A DNA stretch of 42,047 nt from positions 1 through 42,047 of the forward strand of contig DRLM01000126.1 in assembly GCA_011375345.1 (NCBI GenBank), read 5' to 3'. The notes under the pieces are model-generated. The model had not been told where the DNA came from. It worked only from the letters and a program-made list of their open reading frames with translations, and did not search any database. The position numbers and the translations under genes were made by a program. Shown one piece after another: positions 15,600 to 26,121 of the stretch (within the stretch, counting starts at the first letter, position 1; every line of letters starts with the position of its first letter). The stretch comes from Gammaproteobacteria bacterium (lineage in GTDB: Bacteria; Pseudomonadota; Gammaproteobacteria; DRLM01).

Positions 15600-16111
15600 T
15601 CCCCGCTCCGTGGATCCGGCCCGGCCAGCACGTTCTCGGTTTGTTTTTCGCGAAAAGCGTCCAGGGCCTCACGCAAAGGGGGGTATTTATTGGCCAGCAT
15701 GGCAGTGGCCAGCAGCGCCGCATTCACCGCCCCGGCCCGCCCGATGGCCAAGGCCCCCACCGGCACCCCGGCAGGCATTTGCACAATGGAGAGCAAAGAA
15801 TCCATCCCCTGCAGGGCCTTGGACTGCACCGGCACCCCCAGCACCGGCAGGGTGGTTTTGGCGGCCGTCATGCCCGGCAGGTGGGCCGCCCCGCCGGCGC
15901 CGGCGATAATCACCTCCAGCCCCCGCTCCGCGGCGCCCTCAGCGTAGGCAAACAGCAAGTCCGGCGTGCGGTGGGCGGAGACCACCCGCACCTCGTGGGG
16001 CACGCCCAGGGCGGCCAGGGTGTCTGCGGCATGACGCAGGGTGTCCCAGTCGGAGGTGGAACCCATAATAACGCCCACCAGCGGCTTGTCGGCATGTTCC
16101 GGGGTAGTCAT
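15596..16111 (-). CDS. purE: N5-carboxyaminoimidazole ribonucleotide mutase (PurE, class I)
   Basis: The 171-residue protein has the PurE signatures [32 protein letters not shown] and [19 protein letters not shown]. Class I PurE converts N5-CAIR to CAIR and needs PurK, which follows it directly. The start at 16111 (MTTPEH) is chosen because the longer in-frame extension to 16321 consists of an unrelated peroxidase relic. The C-terminal tail of about 10 residues ([12 protein letters not shown]) is slightly longer than usual. No PurR box was recognised upstream. Confidence 0.95.
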   Translation of the reverse strand: MTTPEHADKPLVGVIMGSTSDWDTLRHAADTLAALGVPHEVRVVSAHRTPDLLFAYAEGAAERGLEVIIAGAGGAAHLPGMTAAKTTLPVLGVPVQSKALQGMDSLLSIVQMPAGVPVGALAIGRAGAVNAALLATAMLANKYPPLREALDAFREKQTENVLAGPDPRSGE

Positions 16112-16159
16112 GGGCTTATGATAACCCAGGCGCAGCCGGCGTGGCGCCCCCGGAGGCTG

Positions 16160-16440
16160 GTTCAGCACGCGCAAATCCAGCTTGCCCCGGGCCACCGGCG
16201 GACACCAGCAACAGCCGCCGGCGAGGGGCCGGCTGAAGCGGAAACGGGGCGTCGGGAATGCCATCTTCCCCGCCCCCCATGCACCGCAGCAAGGCTTCAA
16301 AAGCCGCCAGGGAATGGCCAAAGGCGACGAAATTCAAACCCGCCTCCTCCGGCTCCACCTTATCTCCCTTGCGGCGGCCGATGGCGTAATCCTGTTCCCG
16401 CCGCTCCATGGCAAACGCACCGCCCGATGACACCTCAATC
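16160..16440 (-). pseudogene. Decayed C-terminal fragment of a DyP-type peroxidase
   Basis: Two minus-strand frames read together resemble the end of a DyP-type haem peroxidase. The first gives SSGGAFAM, REQDYAIGRRKGD, then [19 protein letters not shown] and [11 protein letters not shown]. After a frame change near 16247 the other frame gives [18 protein letters not shown] and GKLDLRVL. Intact relatives have about 60 more residues between IGRRK and the GLxFVAF segment, so an internal deletion is also likely. The fragment runs into the purE promoter region. Identification is by motif memory only. Confidence 0.55.
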
Positions 16441-16442
16441 AA

Positions 16443-16464
16443 CCCGGCAATTAAAATTGCCGGG
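16443..16464. repeat. Perfect hairpin, 10-base arms
   Basis: CCCGGCAATT-AA-AATTGCCGGG is a perfect inverted repeat. It sits just upstream of the peroxidase relic and about 330 bases upstream of purE. There is no T run on either side, so a simple terminator is not obvious. It could be a remnant of a former transcript end or a regulatory site. Confidence 0.5.
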
Positions 16465-16631
16465 TCCGCTCTGTCGCGGCACGGGGATGCCAAGACAGCC
16501 TTGGTGGACCCGCAGCATATCTGATATAAAGATCAGTGCCTCTCTTTGAAGTCTGAAAGAGTCAAGCAGGATCCAGGAAGGCTATTTGTCGTACCCATCA
16601 TTCCTTAAGGAAACCACAGGGAGAAACAACC

Positions 16632-17024
16632 ATGGGTATCGTTCAGGCATTTCTCGTTGTCATCGGCTTGTCTCTTGCTCTCTACTTCATCATGTCGTTT
16701 TTCTACGAACATCTGCTCAAAAAAGCCGTGCCCCACCTTGCGCCGGACAATATGCCCGAATTGCAACCGCTCCCCATCCCCACAAAACACCTGCCGGGGA
16801 GTGTCAGGAAAATCCTGGCGGGGCTGTTTGGGGTGCGCCAGTGGCGGGTGCTTGAAAACCGGGAATATAAAATCAACGCCGGCACCGCCGTGGTGATGCC
16901 TAAGGGTTTTGTGTGCGACGGTGCCTCCATCCCCCGGCCGCTGTGGGCGTTATTGAGCCCCACGGGCTTGCTGTTGATTCCGGGGCTGCTGCATGATTAC
17001 GGCTACAAATACGACATGCTGTGA
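16632..17024 (+). CDS. DUF1353-like membrane-anchored protein, ended by an in-frame TGA
   Basis: The protein of 130 residues has an N-terminal transmembrane helix (VQAFLVVIGLSLALYFIMSFF) and a soluble part. That part contains AVVMPKGFVCDGASIPRPLW and GLLHDYGYKYDML, which match the DUF1353 pattern (aspartate-gly/phe-ala-ser, then a histidine-aspartate pair). A ribosome site GGGAG lies eight bases before the ATG. The frame stops at TGA 17022-17024, but the same frame continues open to 17249 with plausible family sequence, so the gene looks truncated by a nonsense change. Function of the family is unknown; a phage or muralytic link has been suggested for some members. Confidence 0.65.
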   Translation: MGIVQAFLVVIGLSLALYFIMSFFYEHLLKKAVPHLAPDNMPELQPLPIPTKHLPGSVRKILAGLFGVRQWRVLENREYKINAGTAVVMPKGFVCDGASIPRPLWALLSPTGLLLIPGLLHDYGYKYDML

Positions 17025-17249
17025 AAAAAAGCCGGGAGGGGCGAAATCAAGCCCTACTGCAAGGGAGCGGGCAAAGCGCATCGGAACCGGTTGTTCCGCG
17101 ACGTGGGCAATGAAGTCAACGGCTTCAGCCTGACCCACCAGCTGGGCGCGCACTACGGCGGCAGGGGGCCGCGGCAGGCCCATCGCGACAACAACAGCAC
17201 GCCCACGAAACCGGAACTGGAGATCAAGACAGCTTTAAGGACGCTCTGA
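17025..17249 (+). pseudogene. In-frame continuation of the DUF1353-like gene after the TGA
   Basis: Read in the same frame past the TGA, the sequence gives KKAGRGEIKPYCKGAGKAHR, then NRLFRDVGNEVNGFSLTHQL, and ends at TGA 17247. The block GAGKAxxNRLFRxVGNEVNGF looks like the missing C-terminal half of a DUF1353-like protein. If the TGA is a mutated TGG codon, the ancestral protein was about 205 residues. The last 30 residues look less well conserved. Confidence 0.5.
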
Positions 17250-17401
17250 TTTTATTCAGAGAACTCGCGGCACAGGGATGTGCCAACACCTCCGTGCAAG
17301 GCGCGCACCGCACCCCGTTCCCGCTGCCTGACACAAGACCGCCCGTCACAAAGCGGCGCAAAGCCACCGGCTTTTTGTATTTTGTGCCACTATTTAAGGA
17401 C

Positions 17402-17418
17402 GGTGCGCGACGCGCACC
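17402..17418. repeat. 17-base perfect palindrome upstream of the Crp/Fnr gene
   Basis: GGTGCGCG-A-CGCGCACC is perfectly symmetric around one base and ends 13 bases before the ATG at 17432. It could be an operator for autoregulation, a hairpin in the leader, or a member of the GGTGCGC-type dispersed repeats seen in many proteobacteria. The rest of 17250-17401 holds no gene I can support. Confidence 0.45.
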
Positions 17419-17431
17419 CTGCCATTCATTT

Positions 17432-18106
17432 ATGACAACACCTATTAGATGGGAACCCTTGTTTCCCCAACTCGCTGCCCCCGCAGACGCGGCGCTGGCA
17501 CAACTCATGGCAACCGCCAGACCCCTGGTGGCACCGGCGGACGCGGTGGTGTTCAGCCCCGGCACGCCCTGCCAAAGTTATCTCCTGGTTCTGCAGGGCT
17601 CGGTGCGGGTGAGCTTAAGTGCCGAAAACGGGCGGGAGATCGTGCTCTACCGGGTGCGGGCGGGCGAGTCCTGCATCCTCACCACGTCTTGCCTGCTGGG
17701 CGCGACCCGCTACCCTGCCGTGGGCATCACGGAAACGGAGACCACGGCGCTGTCCCTGCCCCTGGCCGCTTTCAACCGGGCCCTGGAGGGCTCCGCGGCC
17801 TTTCGCCGTTTCGTGTTTGCCCGCCTGGGGGAACGCCTGGCGGCGGTGATCGCCCGGATGGAGGAGGTGGCCTTCCGCTCCATCGATTCGCGCCTGGCCG
17901 CTGCCCTGCTGGCGTTCAGTGAGGCCACGCCCGAGCTGCGCCTCACTCATCAGTCCCTGGCGACAGAACTGGGCACAGCGCGGGAGGTGATCTCCCGCCA
18001 CCTGAAGCGGTTTGAAGAACAGGGGTGGGTACGGCTGGGGCGGGGGACGATCACCGTGCTGGACCGCGCCGCCCTGGCGCGGGCGGGCGAGGGCGAGACT
18101 CGGTGA
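17432..18106 (+). CDS. Crp/Fnr-family transcriptional regulator
   Basis: The 224-residue protein has a cyclic-nucleotide-binding-like beta barrel (LLVLQGSVRVSLSAENGREI, then LYRVRAGESC) and a long dimer helix. Its C-terminal helix-turn-helix is SLATELGTAREVISRHLKRF, followed by a wing (GWVRLGRGTITVLD). The N-terminal cysteines of Fnr are missing; C-I-L-T-T-S-C in the barrel leaves a redox or metal role open. The ATG at 17432 is preferred over one at 17294 because the fold starts here. Downstream is a small DUF2892 gene, a common companion of such regulators in sulfur-oxidising bacteria (from memory). The effector is unknown. Confidence 0.87.
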   Translation: MTTPIRWEPLFPQLAAPADAALAQLMATARPLVAPADAVVFSPGTPCQSYLLVLQGSVRVSLSAENGREIVLYRVRAGESCILTTSCLLGATRYPAVGITETETTALSLPLAAFNRALEGSAAFRRFVFARLGERLAAVIARMEEVAFRSIDSRLAAALLAFSEATPELRLTHQSLATELGTAREVISRHLKRFEEQGWVRLGRGTITVLDRAALARAGEGETR

Positions 18107-18176
18107 CCCAGTCACTGAAGGGGCGCAACACGGCCTGCTATGGTGCGGTCATCAATCCAAACTGGAGGATAGAGCA

Positions 18177-18365
18177 ATGACTGCCAATGTGGGACAGCTC
18201 GACCGCACCATCCGCATCGTGCTGGGCCTGGTGTTGATCAGCCTGGTGTTCGTCGGCCCGCAAACGCCCTGGGGCTGGATCGGCGCGGTGTTTCTCGTGA
18301 CCGGCCTGGTGAAATTCTGCCCGGCTTATGCCGTGCTGGGCCTGCGCACCAATAAGAACAAATAG
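18177..18365 (+). CDS. Small two-helix membrane protein, DUF2892 (YgaP transmembrane-like)
   Basis: The 62-residue protein has a good ribosome site (GGAGG, 18163-18167) before ATG 18177. It contains two transmembrane helices, IRIVLGLVLISLVFVG and WIGAVFLVTGLVKFCPAYAV, and the family's opening pattern MTANVGQLDRTIRI. The CPAY motif is standard in DUF2892 proteins. It follows the Crp/Fnr gene by 70 bases and may be its target. No catalytic function is expected. Confidence 0.85.
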   Translation: MTANVGQLDRTIRIVLGLVLISLVFVGPQTPWGWIGAVFLVTGLVKFCPAYAVLGLRTNKNK

Positions 18366-18387
18366 GAGCAAACCGCGGACTTGGAGG

Positions 18388-18419
18388 CGCAATCGCGGCG
18401 CCCGGGACGCCGCATTGCG
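18388..18419. terminator. Hairpin between convergent genes, possible bidirectional terminator
   Basis: CGCAATCGCGGCG (18388-18400) pairs with CGCCGCATTGCG (18408-18419) with a single bulged base and a 7-base loop. It lies between the DUF2892 gene and the oppositely directed sensor kinase, the right place for a terminator. Neither strand has a T run after it, so a factor-independent terminator is not certain. Confidence 0.45.
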
Positions 18420-18427
18420 CCGGCGGC

Positions 18428-19768
18428 TCAGGCCGCCGGCCGCCCCAGCCGCAGCGCCACCTTGAAGCCCCCCAGGACAGCCGAGCGCCCCAGGCGCATC
18501 TCGCCGCCGTAGTGCTGCACGATGTCGCGGGCAATGGCCAGACCCAGGCCGTGGCCGCGGGTGCCTTCGTCCAGACGCCTGCCCCGCTGAAACAACGCGG
18601 CCACGTCGGCGGCCGCCACGCCGGCCCCGTCGTCCTCGATCATTATCTCCCCTTCCCCCGCCGCGCTCAGGGACACGCGCACCCGCCGCTGGGCCCATTT
18701 GCAGGCATTGTCCAGCAGGTTGCCGAACAATTCCAGCAGGTCTTCCCGCTCGCCGCGCAGCACCAGGCCGGGCGGCAGGTCCAGTTCAATGTCCAGGGCC
18801 TTGTCCCGGTAAATCCGCTGCAAGGTGTCCACCAGCGGCGGCAGTTCCCGGGCCGGCTCGAAGCGCTGGCCGGGTACCACACCACCGGCCAGGCGGGCGC
18901 GTTTGAGTTCCCGCTGGAGGTATTGGTCAATGCTGGCAGTGTGTTCGAGCAATTCGGCACGGAGTTCCGGATGGGCCGCGAGGGTGTCGCTGGCGGCCAC
19001 TTGCTGCAACACCGTGAGGGGCGTTTTCAGCGCATGGGCGAGATTGCCCACGGCGTTGCGGGAGCGTTCCAGACGCTGGCGGATCAGCCCGATGAGGCGG
19101 TTGATTTCTTCCACCAGGGGCGCCACTTCCTTGGGCAGACCGACAGCGGACAAGCGGTGCACCTCGCCGTATTCCAGCTCGCGCAGTTCGGCCTGGGCGC
19201 GCCTCAGGGGCCGCAGGCTGCGCCGGACCACCCAGGCCTGGAGCAGCAGCACCCCACCCAGCGCCACCAGGGCCCCCCCCAGGTAACGCCAGCGAAAGGT
19301 GTTGAAATCCTCTTCGATGGGCGAATAGTCTTCCGCCACCACCACGGTCACCGGGTGGCCGGCTTTTTCGTAGGCGGCGGCGAGCATCAACAGGGTTTGC
19401 CCGGCCGGGCCGCTGCCCAGGCTGAGCCGGGTCTGGCCCGGCGCCGGCGCGGCACCCGGATACGCCATGTCGCTGTCCCACAGGGAGCGGGAGCGCAGCA
19501 CAAGCTGCCCGGTCTGGACGCGGTAATAGTGACCGGAGTACGGCCGCCGGAATATGGGCCCCACCCGCTGTTCGTCCACCACCGGCCGGCCCGCCGGATC
19601 GAACTGGAGCAAGGCCAGCAGGCCTTCGGCGTCGTGCTTCAGGCGCTCGGCCACATAGGCCCCGGTGAGATGGCGCAGGGCCGCATCCACCACGTAGCCC
19701 TGCGCCAGAAATACGGCGAGAAGCACCGCTGCCAGCCCCAGGCCCAAACGCGCGGCCAGGGAATTCAC
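18428..19768 (-). CDS. Sensor histidine kinase, PhoQ-like
   Basis: The 446-residue kinase has a first membrane helix near residues 8-28, a periplasmic sensor of about 130 residues and a second helix near 164-182. The phosphoacceptor block is GNLAHALKTPLTVLQQ with H245, and the ATPase domain has N, G1 and G2 boxes (LFGNLLDNACKWAQ, IEDDGAGVAAAD, GTRGHGLGLAIARDIV). NLAHALKTPL is characteristic of the PhoQ branch. Its ATG overlaps the response-regulator stop by four bases, so the two form one unit. It is expected to sense a periplasmic or envelope signal, which is not identifiable here. Confidence 0.92.
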   Translation of the reverse strand: MNSLAARLGLGLAAVLLAVFLAQGYVVDAALRHLTGAYVAERLKHDAEGLLALLQFDPAGRPVVDEQRVGPIFRRPYSGHYYRVQTGQLVLRSRSLWDSDMAYPGAAPAPGQTRLSLGSGPAGQTLLMLAAAYEKAGHPVTVVVAEDYSPIEEDFNTFRWRYLGGALVALGGVLLLQAWVVRRSLRPLRRAQAELRELEYGEVHRLSAVGLPKEVAPLVEEINRLIGLIRQRLERSRNAVGNLAHALKTPLTVLQQVAASDTLAAHPELRAELLEHTASIDQYLQRELKRARLAGGVVPGQRFEPARELPPLVDTLQRIYRDKALDIELDLPPGLVLRGEREDLLELFGNLLDNACKWAQRRVRVSLSAAGEGEIMIEDDGAGVAAADVAALFQRGRRLDEGTRGHGLGLAIARDIVQHYGGEMRLGRSAVLGGFKVALRLGRPAA

Positions 19769-20433
19769 GGCGGCTCCGGCCGAAACACATAGCCCTGCCC
19801 ACGGCGGGTTTCAATATGGGCCTTGCCGATTTTGTGCCGCAGGCGGTTGACGTAGACTTCGATGACGTTGCTGTCTTTGTCAGAATCGTAATCGTAGACA
19901 TGCTCCGCCAGGCGGCTTTTCGACAGCACCCTCCCGGGATGCAACATGAAACAGCGCAACAGGCGGAATTCAACACCGGTAAGTTCCCGTTCCCCGCCCC
20001 GGGCGGTGCGCACGGTCTGGCGCTCTTCATCCAGTACCAGGCCGCCCTGCCGCACACTGCCACCGGTCAGGCCGTGGCCCCGCCGGATCAGGGCGTTGAG
20101 CCGGGCGATGAGTTCGGCCACGTGAAAGGGCTTGGCCAGGTAATCGTCCGCCCCGGCCTTGAAGCCCTCCACTTTTTCATGCCAGGCATCACGGGCAGTG
20201 AGGATGAGCACCGGCAGATTCCGGCCGGTGGCGCGCCAGTGGCGCAGCACCTCCAGCCCGGGACGGCGCGGCAGCCCCAGATCCAGAACCACGGCGTCAT
20301 AGGGCTCGGCGCTGCCCAGGTATTCACCGTCCACCCCGTTGTCCGCCACATCCACGGCGAAACCCGCCCGGGTGAGTTCCCCCTTGAGACGCCGGCTCAG
20401 CGCCGCATCATCTTCCACCAGCAACAGACGCAC
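19765..20433 (-). CDS. OmpR-family response regulator
   Basis: The 222-residue protein has a receiver domain with acidic pair in VRLLLVEDDAAL, phosphoacceptor D51 (VVLDLGLPRRPGL) and K101 (YLAKPFHVAEL). A winged-helix DNA-binding domain follows (NVIEVYVNRLRHKIG). The start is the GTG at 20433, four bases after the upstream stop, since the sequence before it belongs to the cytochrome gene. It pairs with the PhoQ-like kinase and is close to PhoP/QseB-type regulators. The upstream cytochrome-PepSY gene is a plausible target. Confidence 0.92.
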   Translation of the reverse strand: MRLLLVEDDAALSRRLKGELTRAGFAVDVADNGVDGEYLGSAEPYDAVVLDLGLPRRPGLEVLRHWRATGRNLPVLILTARDAWHEKVEGFKAGADDYLAKPFHVAELIARLNALIRRGHGLTGGSVRQGGLVLDEERQTVRTARGGERELTGVEFRLLRCFMLHPGRVLSKSRLAEHVYDYDSDKDSNVIEVYVNRLRHKIGKAHIETRRGQGYVFRPEPP

Positions 20434-20437
20434 GGCC

Positions 20438-21415
20438 TCAGTCCTTCCCGCCCCGCCATCCGTCGTCGTCCTCGCGGCCCTGGCGCCGGTGGTAGAATTC
20501 GTCGGACTCCAGGCCCAGGTAGCGGCCGCTGACGGCGTCGAACAGCAACTCGTGCACCCGGCCACCGGCATCCAGCAGTTCCACTTCGTACCTGGCACCA
20601 TCGTGGGCGGGCTCCAGCTCCGCTTCCAGCAGGCGGCCACCGGGATAGCGCGCCCGGGCCGCGGCGATAATCTGGCTCAAGGGGACGATGTCACCGGCCT
20701 CCACCCGGCGCCGGGCCTCGTCGTGGTCCGCCCTGGCCCAGCCGCCGCCCCAAGCCGCCAGCAGCAATGTGGCACTCACCAGCACCATCAAGACACAGGT
20801 GGCGCTGCGCCCGCAAGGGCCGTGGCGCGCTCCGGCCGGACCCGGGCCCTCGCCGCGCTTGCAACCGTGCCACATGGCGCCCACCAGATTCTCCTTGTGC
20901 ACTATGCTTGCCACCACCACACCGGCAATGTGGATCATCACCAGGACCAGGGCGAAATGGGCGGCAAATTCGTGGATCTCCTCCCACAGGTGTTCCACCC
21001 CCTCCGGTGAGCCGGCCAGCATCCCGCCCAGGGGCCCGGCGCCCTGGTCCGCGCCGTAAACCATCAGGCCGCTCACGGTGACGGCTGCCAGGACCGCCAG
21101 CATCAAGAAAATCATCCATGCCCCCGCGGGATTATGCCCAAGATAGCGCCGGGCCCGGCCGCTGAACAGTGCTTTAACGTAGCGCCAGGCCACCGCGGGG
21201 GAACAGCTGAAATCAGCAAAACGGGCATGGCCGCGGCCCACAAAGCCCCACAGCAGGCGCACCAGCAGCAGGGCGGCCAGGGTGTAACCGGCCCACACGT
21301 GCACACCCAGCCCCTCGTCCTCGGTGACATAGGCCACGGTGAAGGCCGTCACCACGCCCCAGTGGAACAGCCTGACCACCGGGTCCCACACTTTCACAGC
21401 AGCTCGATCGGCCAT
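20438..21415 (-). CDS. Cytochrome b561-type membrane protein fused to a PepSY-like domain
   Basis: The first 190 residues match the b561/Ni-Fe hydrogenase cytochrome b family. There are four transmembrane segments, with haem-ligand histidines in RLFHWGVVTAF, VHVWAGYTLAALLLVR, EFAAHFALVLVMIHIAGVVV and the intervening helix. A further transmembrane segment (ATCVLMVLVSATLLLAAWGG) leads to a periplasmic part that looks like PepSY: IAAARARYPGGRLLEAELEP, then YEVELLDAGGRVHELLFDA. These domains are usually encoded as separate neighbours. The start at 21415 has GGAGGG 6 bases upstream. It heads the operon with the two-component genes and may transfer electrons across the membrane. Confidence 0.82.
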   Translation of the reverse strand: MADRAAVKVWDPVVRLFHWGVVTAFTVAYVTEDEGLGVHVWAGYTLAALLLVRLLWGFVGRGHARFADFSCSPAVAWRYVKALFSGRARRYLGHNPAGAWMIFLMLAVLAAVTVSGLMVYGADQGAGPLGGMLAGSPEGVEHLWEEIHEFAAHFALVLVMIHIAGVVVASIVHKENLVGAMWHGCKRGEGPGPAGARHGPCGRSATCVLMVLVSATLLLAAWGGGWARADHDEARRRVEAGDIVPLSQIIAAARARYPGGRLLEAELEPAHDGARYEVELLDAGGRVHELLFDAVSGRYLGLESDEFYHRRQGREDDDGWRGGKD

Positions 21416-21497
21416 GGAAACCCTCCAAGCTTTCCGGCGCCAAAATACGCCGGGCAGATGCAATCCCGGCGGGCATTGGTGTTATCACAGCTCATCA

Positions 21498-21520
21498 GGT
21501 TAAAACCGGGGGCTTAAACC
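21498..21520. promoter_or_regulatory. Candidate operator upstream of the cytochrome b561 operon
   Basis: GGTTAAAACC-GGG-GGCTTAAACC contains two TTAAA-type arms arranged as an imperfect inverted repeat. It lies 82 bases upstream of the cytochrome-PepSY start in the 165-base gap after ligA. OmpR-family regulators often bind such T/A-rich half sites, so autoregulation by the operon's own regulator is possible. This is a guess from shape only. Confidence 0.3.
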
Positions 21521-21580
21521 AAGCTGAAAGGAAGCAGGGGGAAAGGGCCACGACAGCGGGCACCGCGCCCCCGGCCCGCC

Positions 21581-23942
<2,362 letters not shown>

Positions 23943-26117
23943 TCAGACGATCACCGCTATTTCCACGTCCCCTTCCTTGCGCAGAACATTGATGCCCACA
24001 TCCCGCGGGTGACGGCGGAACACCAGGTCGATCACCCCGCTGTTGAAGCGCAGCCGGGTGATCTTGATCCGGTCCAGATAATCCGGCAGCTTGGGATGAT
24101 AAAAACGGAGCTGCGGTTTTTCCGGGGAGAACACCAGCCCCAGGCAGGATTGCAACAAGTGAAACACCGCCCCACTGGCCCAGGCCTGGGGCAGGCAGGC
24201 CACGGGATAGAGGGTGGGCCCCTGGCCCCGCAGGCGGTCGAAGCCGCAAAACAACTCCGGCAGGCGGTGCAAATCCAGGGTGATACTGGCGTCGAACAGG
24301 CCAGTGAGAATTTTCAGGACATCCTCCTTGTTGCCGTAGCGCGCCACCCCCGCCGCCACCAGGGCGCTGTCGTGGGGCCAGACCGAACCGTTGTGGTAAG
24401 ACATGGGGTTGTAGCGGGCCTCCCCGGCAGCGATGGTGCGCACGCCCCAGCCGCTGAATGAAGCGGGCGCCAACAAGCTCTGGGCGACCTGCCGGCCCCG
24501 CACCGGATCGGCGATGCCCGTGGCCAGCACATGGCCGGCGTTGGAGGAGCGCACCCGGCAGGGCCGCTTGGCACCGTCCAGGGCCAGGGCGTAGGTCTGG
24601 ATCTCCTCACACCAAAAGACCGCGTTGAAGCGCCGCTGCAGCGCCACCGCCTGGGCCTCCAGATCCGCAGCGAAGCGTTCCTCTCCCAGCAGGCGCGCCA
24701 GGGCCGCCGCCTCCCGCTTGGCCTCATAAACATAGGCCTGCACTTCGCACAGGGCGATGGGTCCGTCCGCCGCACTGCCGTCGGCGTGAAAGACGGAGTC
24801 GTCGGAATCCTTCCAGCCCTGTTGCACCAGGCCGTTGGCGCTGTGGCGGGTGTATTCCACGAAACCGTCGCCGTCCGCATCACCGTAGTGATCGATCCAC
24901 TCCAGCGCCCGCCGGATATTGGGCCAGATGGCCTCGATCAAGGCCCGGTCGCCGCTGCGGCGGTAATAGGCCCCCGCCAGCCACACGAACAAGGGGGTGG
25001 CATCGACGCTGCCGTAATAGCGGGCAAAGGGCACCTCCCCCAGGGCCGCCATTTCACCGCCGCGCATTTCGTGGAGAATCTTGCCCGGTTCGGCATCGCT
25101 GGCGGGGTCTTCCTCCTCCGCCTGGTGGTGGGCGAGAAAGGCGAGCACGCCGCGGGCCAGGGCCGGGTTCAGCCACAGGGTCTGCAAGGCAGTGATCAGC
25201 GCGTCGCGGCCAAAGGGAGTGCTGAACCAAGGCGTCCCGGCATAAGGATAAGGCCCTTCGGGCGTGTCGGTGGTGAGCATGTGCAGATCGGCGGCGGAAC
25301 GGTTGAGCCAGTCGTTGAACTGCTCGTTGGAGGTGAACACTTCCGCCGCCGCCTCCCGCCGCTTGCGCAACAGGGCGCGATGGGCGCGCAAAGCCTCATC
25401 GTAGCGGACCACGGACGCTGCCTGCACGCCGCTGTCGCAGGTGATGGTGAGATAGAAATCCTGCCCACCGCCGGGTGGCAGACAACAGTCCATGCGCGCC
25501 CGGCCGCCCTCTTCCCAGCGGGGCGCGGGAGTGAGGCGGATGCGGGTGCGACGCAGCACGCCGTCCAGGCCGCGGTAAGCCAGCGTCAGCTTTTCGCCTT
25601 CCGTTTCCGCAGACAGGCCGGCACCGCTGCGGACCCGCGCGGCGCCGCGGACTTCGAAGATGTCGCTGTAGTCGGCCTCAAACACCAGCTCCAGCTCCAT
25701 GCGCACCTCGGCATCGCTGTAGTTGTGCAGGCAGAAATGCTCGTAACACTGCCCCTGCCAGAGCAACTTGGAACGAAACAGATGCACCGTTCCTTTGCGA
25801 ATCGCGAGGACACCATTGTCGTACAGATCCGGCAGGGTGAGGTCCACCACCATCAGGGCATTGTCTTCCTGGACCGTGGAATTGAGCAGCAGCGGACGGC
25901 GCTGGTTGACAGTCAGTTCCAGGCGGGAGAGAAAGCGGGTGCCTTGAAAATACAGCCCCTGTTCGCCCAGGCCGATGTGCTGCACATCCCCCCAGCGATC
26001 GAACAAACCGAACAAATCGTCATGCTTGAGCACCCGGGTACGGTCGTCGGTGCGCGAGGAGGTGGCCAGCACATACCAACGGTCGTCGATCTGGATGACA
26101 TCCTTGGGCGCAGCCAC
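23943..26117 (-). CDS. Amylo-alpha-1,6-glucosidase (glycogen debranching enzyme-like)
   Basis: The 724-residue protein has the two-domain layout of bacterial debranching enzymes. The N-terminal GDE_N-type beta domain includes FGLFDRWGDVQHIGLGEQGL and YFQGTRFLSRLEL. The C-terminal (alpha/alpha)6 glucosidase domain includes AGTPWFSTPFGRDALITAL, GKILHEMRGGEMAALGEVPF and NPMSYHNGSVWPHDSALVAA. The conserved acidic residues in these last blocks fit family GH133-like enzymes. It probably removes alpha-1,6 branches from a glycogen-like polymer in the cytoplasm. It follows a family 4 glycosyltransferase by four bases, a pairing seen in other bacteria, so the two may act on the same glucan. The natural substrate is not certain. 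Confidence 0.87.
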   Translation of the reverse strand: MAAPKDVIQIDDRWYVLATSSRTDDRTRVLKHDDLFGLFDRWGDVQHIGLGEQGLYFQGTRFLSRLELTVNQRRPLLLNSTVQEDNALMVVDLTLPDLYDNGVLAIRKGTVHLFRSKLLWQGQCYEHFCLHNYSDAEVRMELELVFEADYSDIFEVRGAARVRSGAGLSAETEGEKLTLAYRGLDGVLRRTRIRLTPAPRWEEGGRARMDCCLPPGGGQDFYLTITCDSGVQAASVVRYDEALRAHRALLRKRREAAAEVFTSNEQFNDWLNRSAADLHMLTTDTPEGPYPYAGTPWFSTPFGRDALITALQTLWLNPALARGVLAFLAHHQAEEEDPASDAEPGKILHEMRGGEMAALGEVPFARYYGSVDATPLFVWLAGAYYRRSGDRALIEAIWPNIRRALEWIDHYGDADGDGFVEYTRHSANGLVQQGWKDSDDSVFHADGSAADGPIALCEVQAYVYEAKREAAALARLLGEERFAADLEAQAVALQRRFNAVFWCEEIQTYALALDGAKRPCRVRSSNAGHVLATGIADPVRGRQVAQSLLAPASFSGWGVRTIAAGEARYNPMSYHNGSVWPHDSALVAAGVARYGNKEDVLKILTGLFDASITLDLHRLPELFCGFDRLRGQGPTLYPVACLPQAWASGAVFHLLQSCLGLVFSPEKPQLRFYHPKLPDYLDRIKITRLRFNSGVIDLVFRRHPRDVGINVLRKEGDVEIAVIV

Positions 26118-26121
26118 GGGA

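Noticed and set aside
16116-16493. A 125-residue hypothetical gene upstream of purE
   Set aside because: Peroxidase-like pieces continue in another frame, so this is better explained as a decayed DyP relic than an intact gene.
17022-17024. Selenocysteine codon in the DUF1353-like gene
   Set aside because: No hairpin resembling a bacterial selenocysteine insertion element was seen directly after the TGA, no selenoprotein motif surrounds it, and a nonsense change from TGG is simpler.
17402-17418. Classical Fnr or Crp binding site
   Set aside because: The palindrome is GC-rich and does not contain TTGAT-N4-ATCAA or TGTGA-N6-TCACA half sites.
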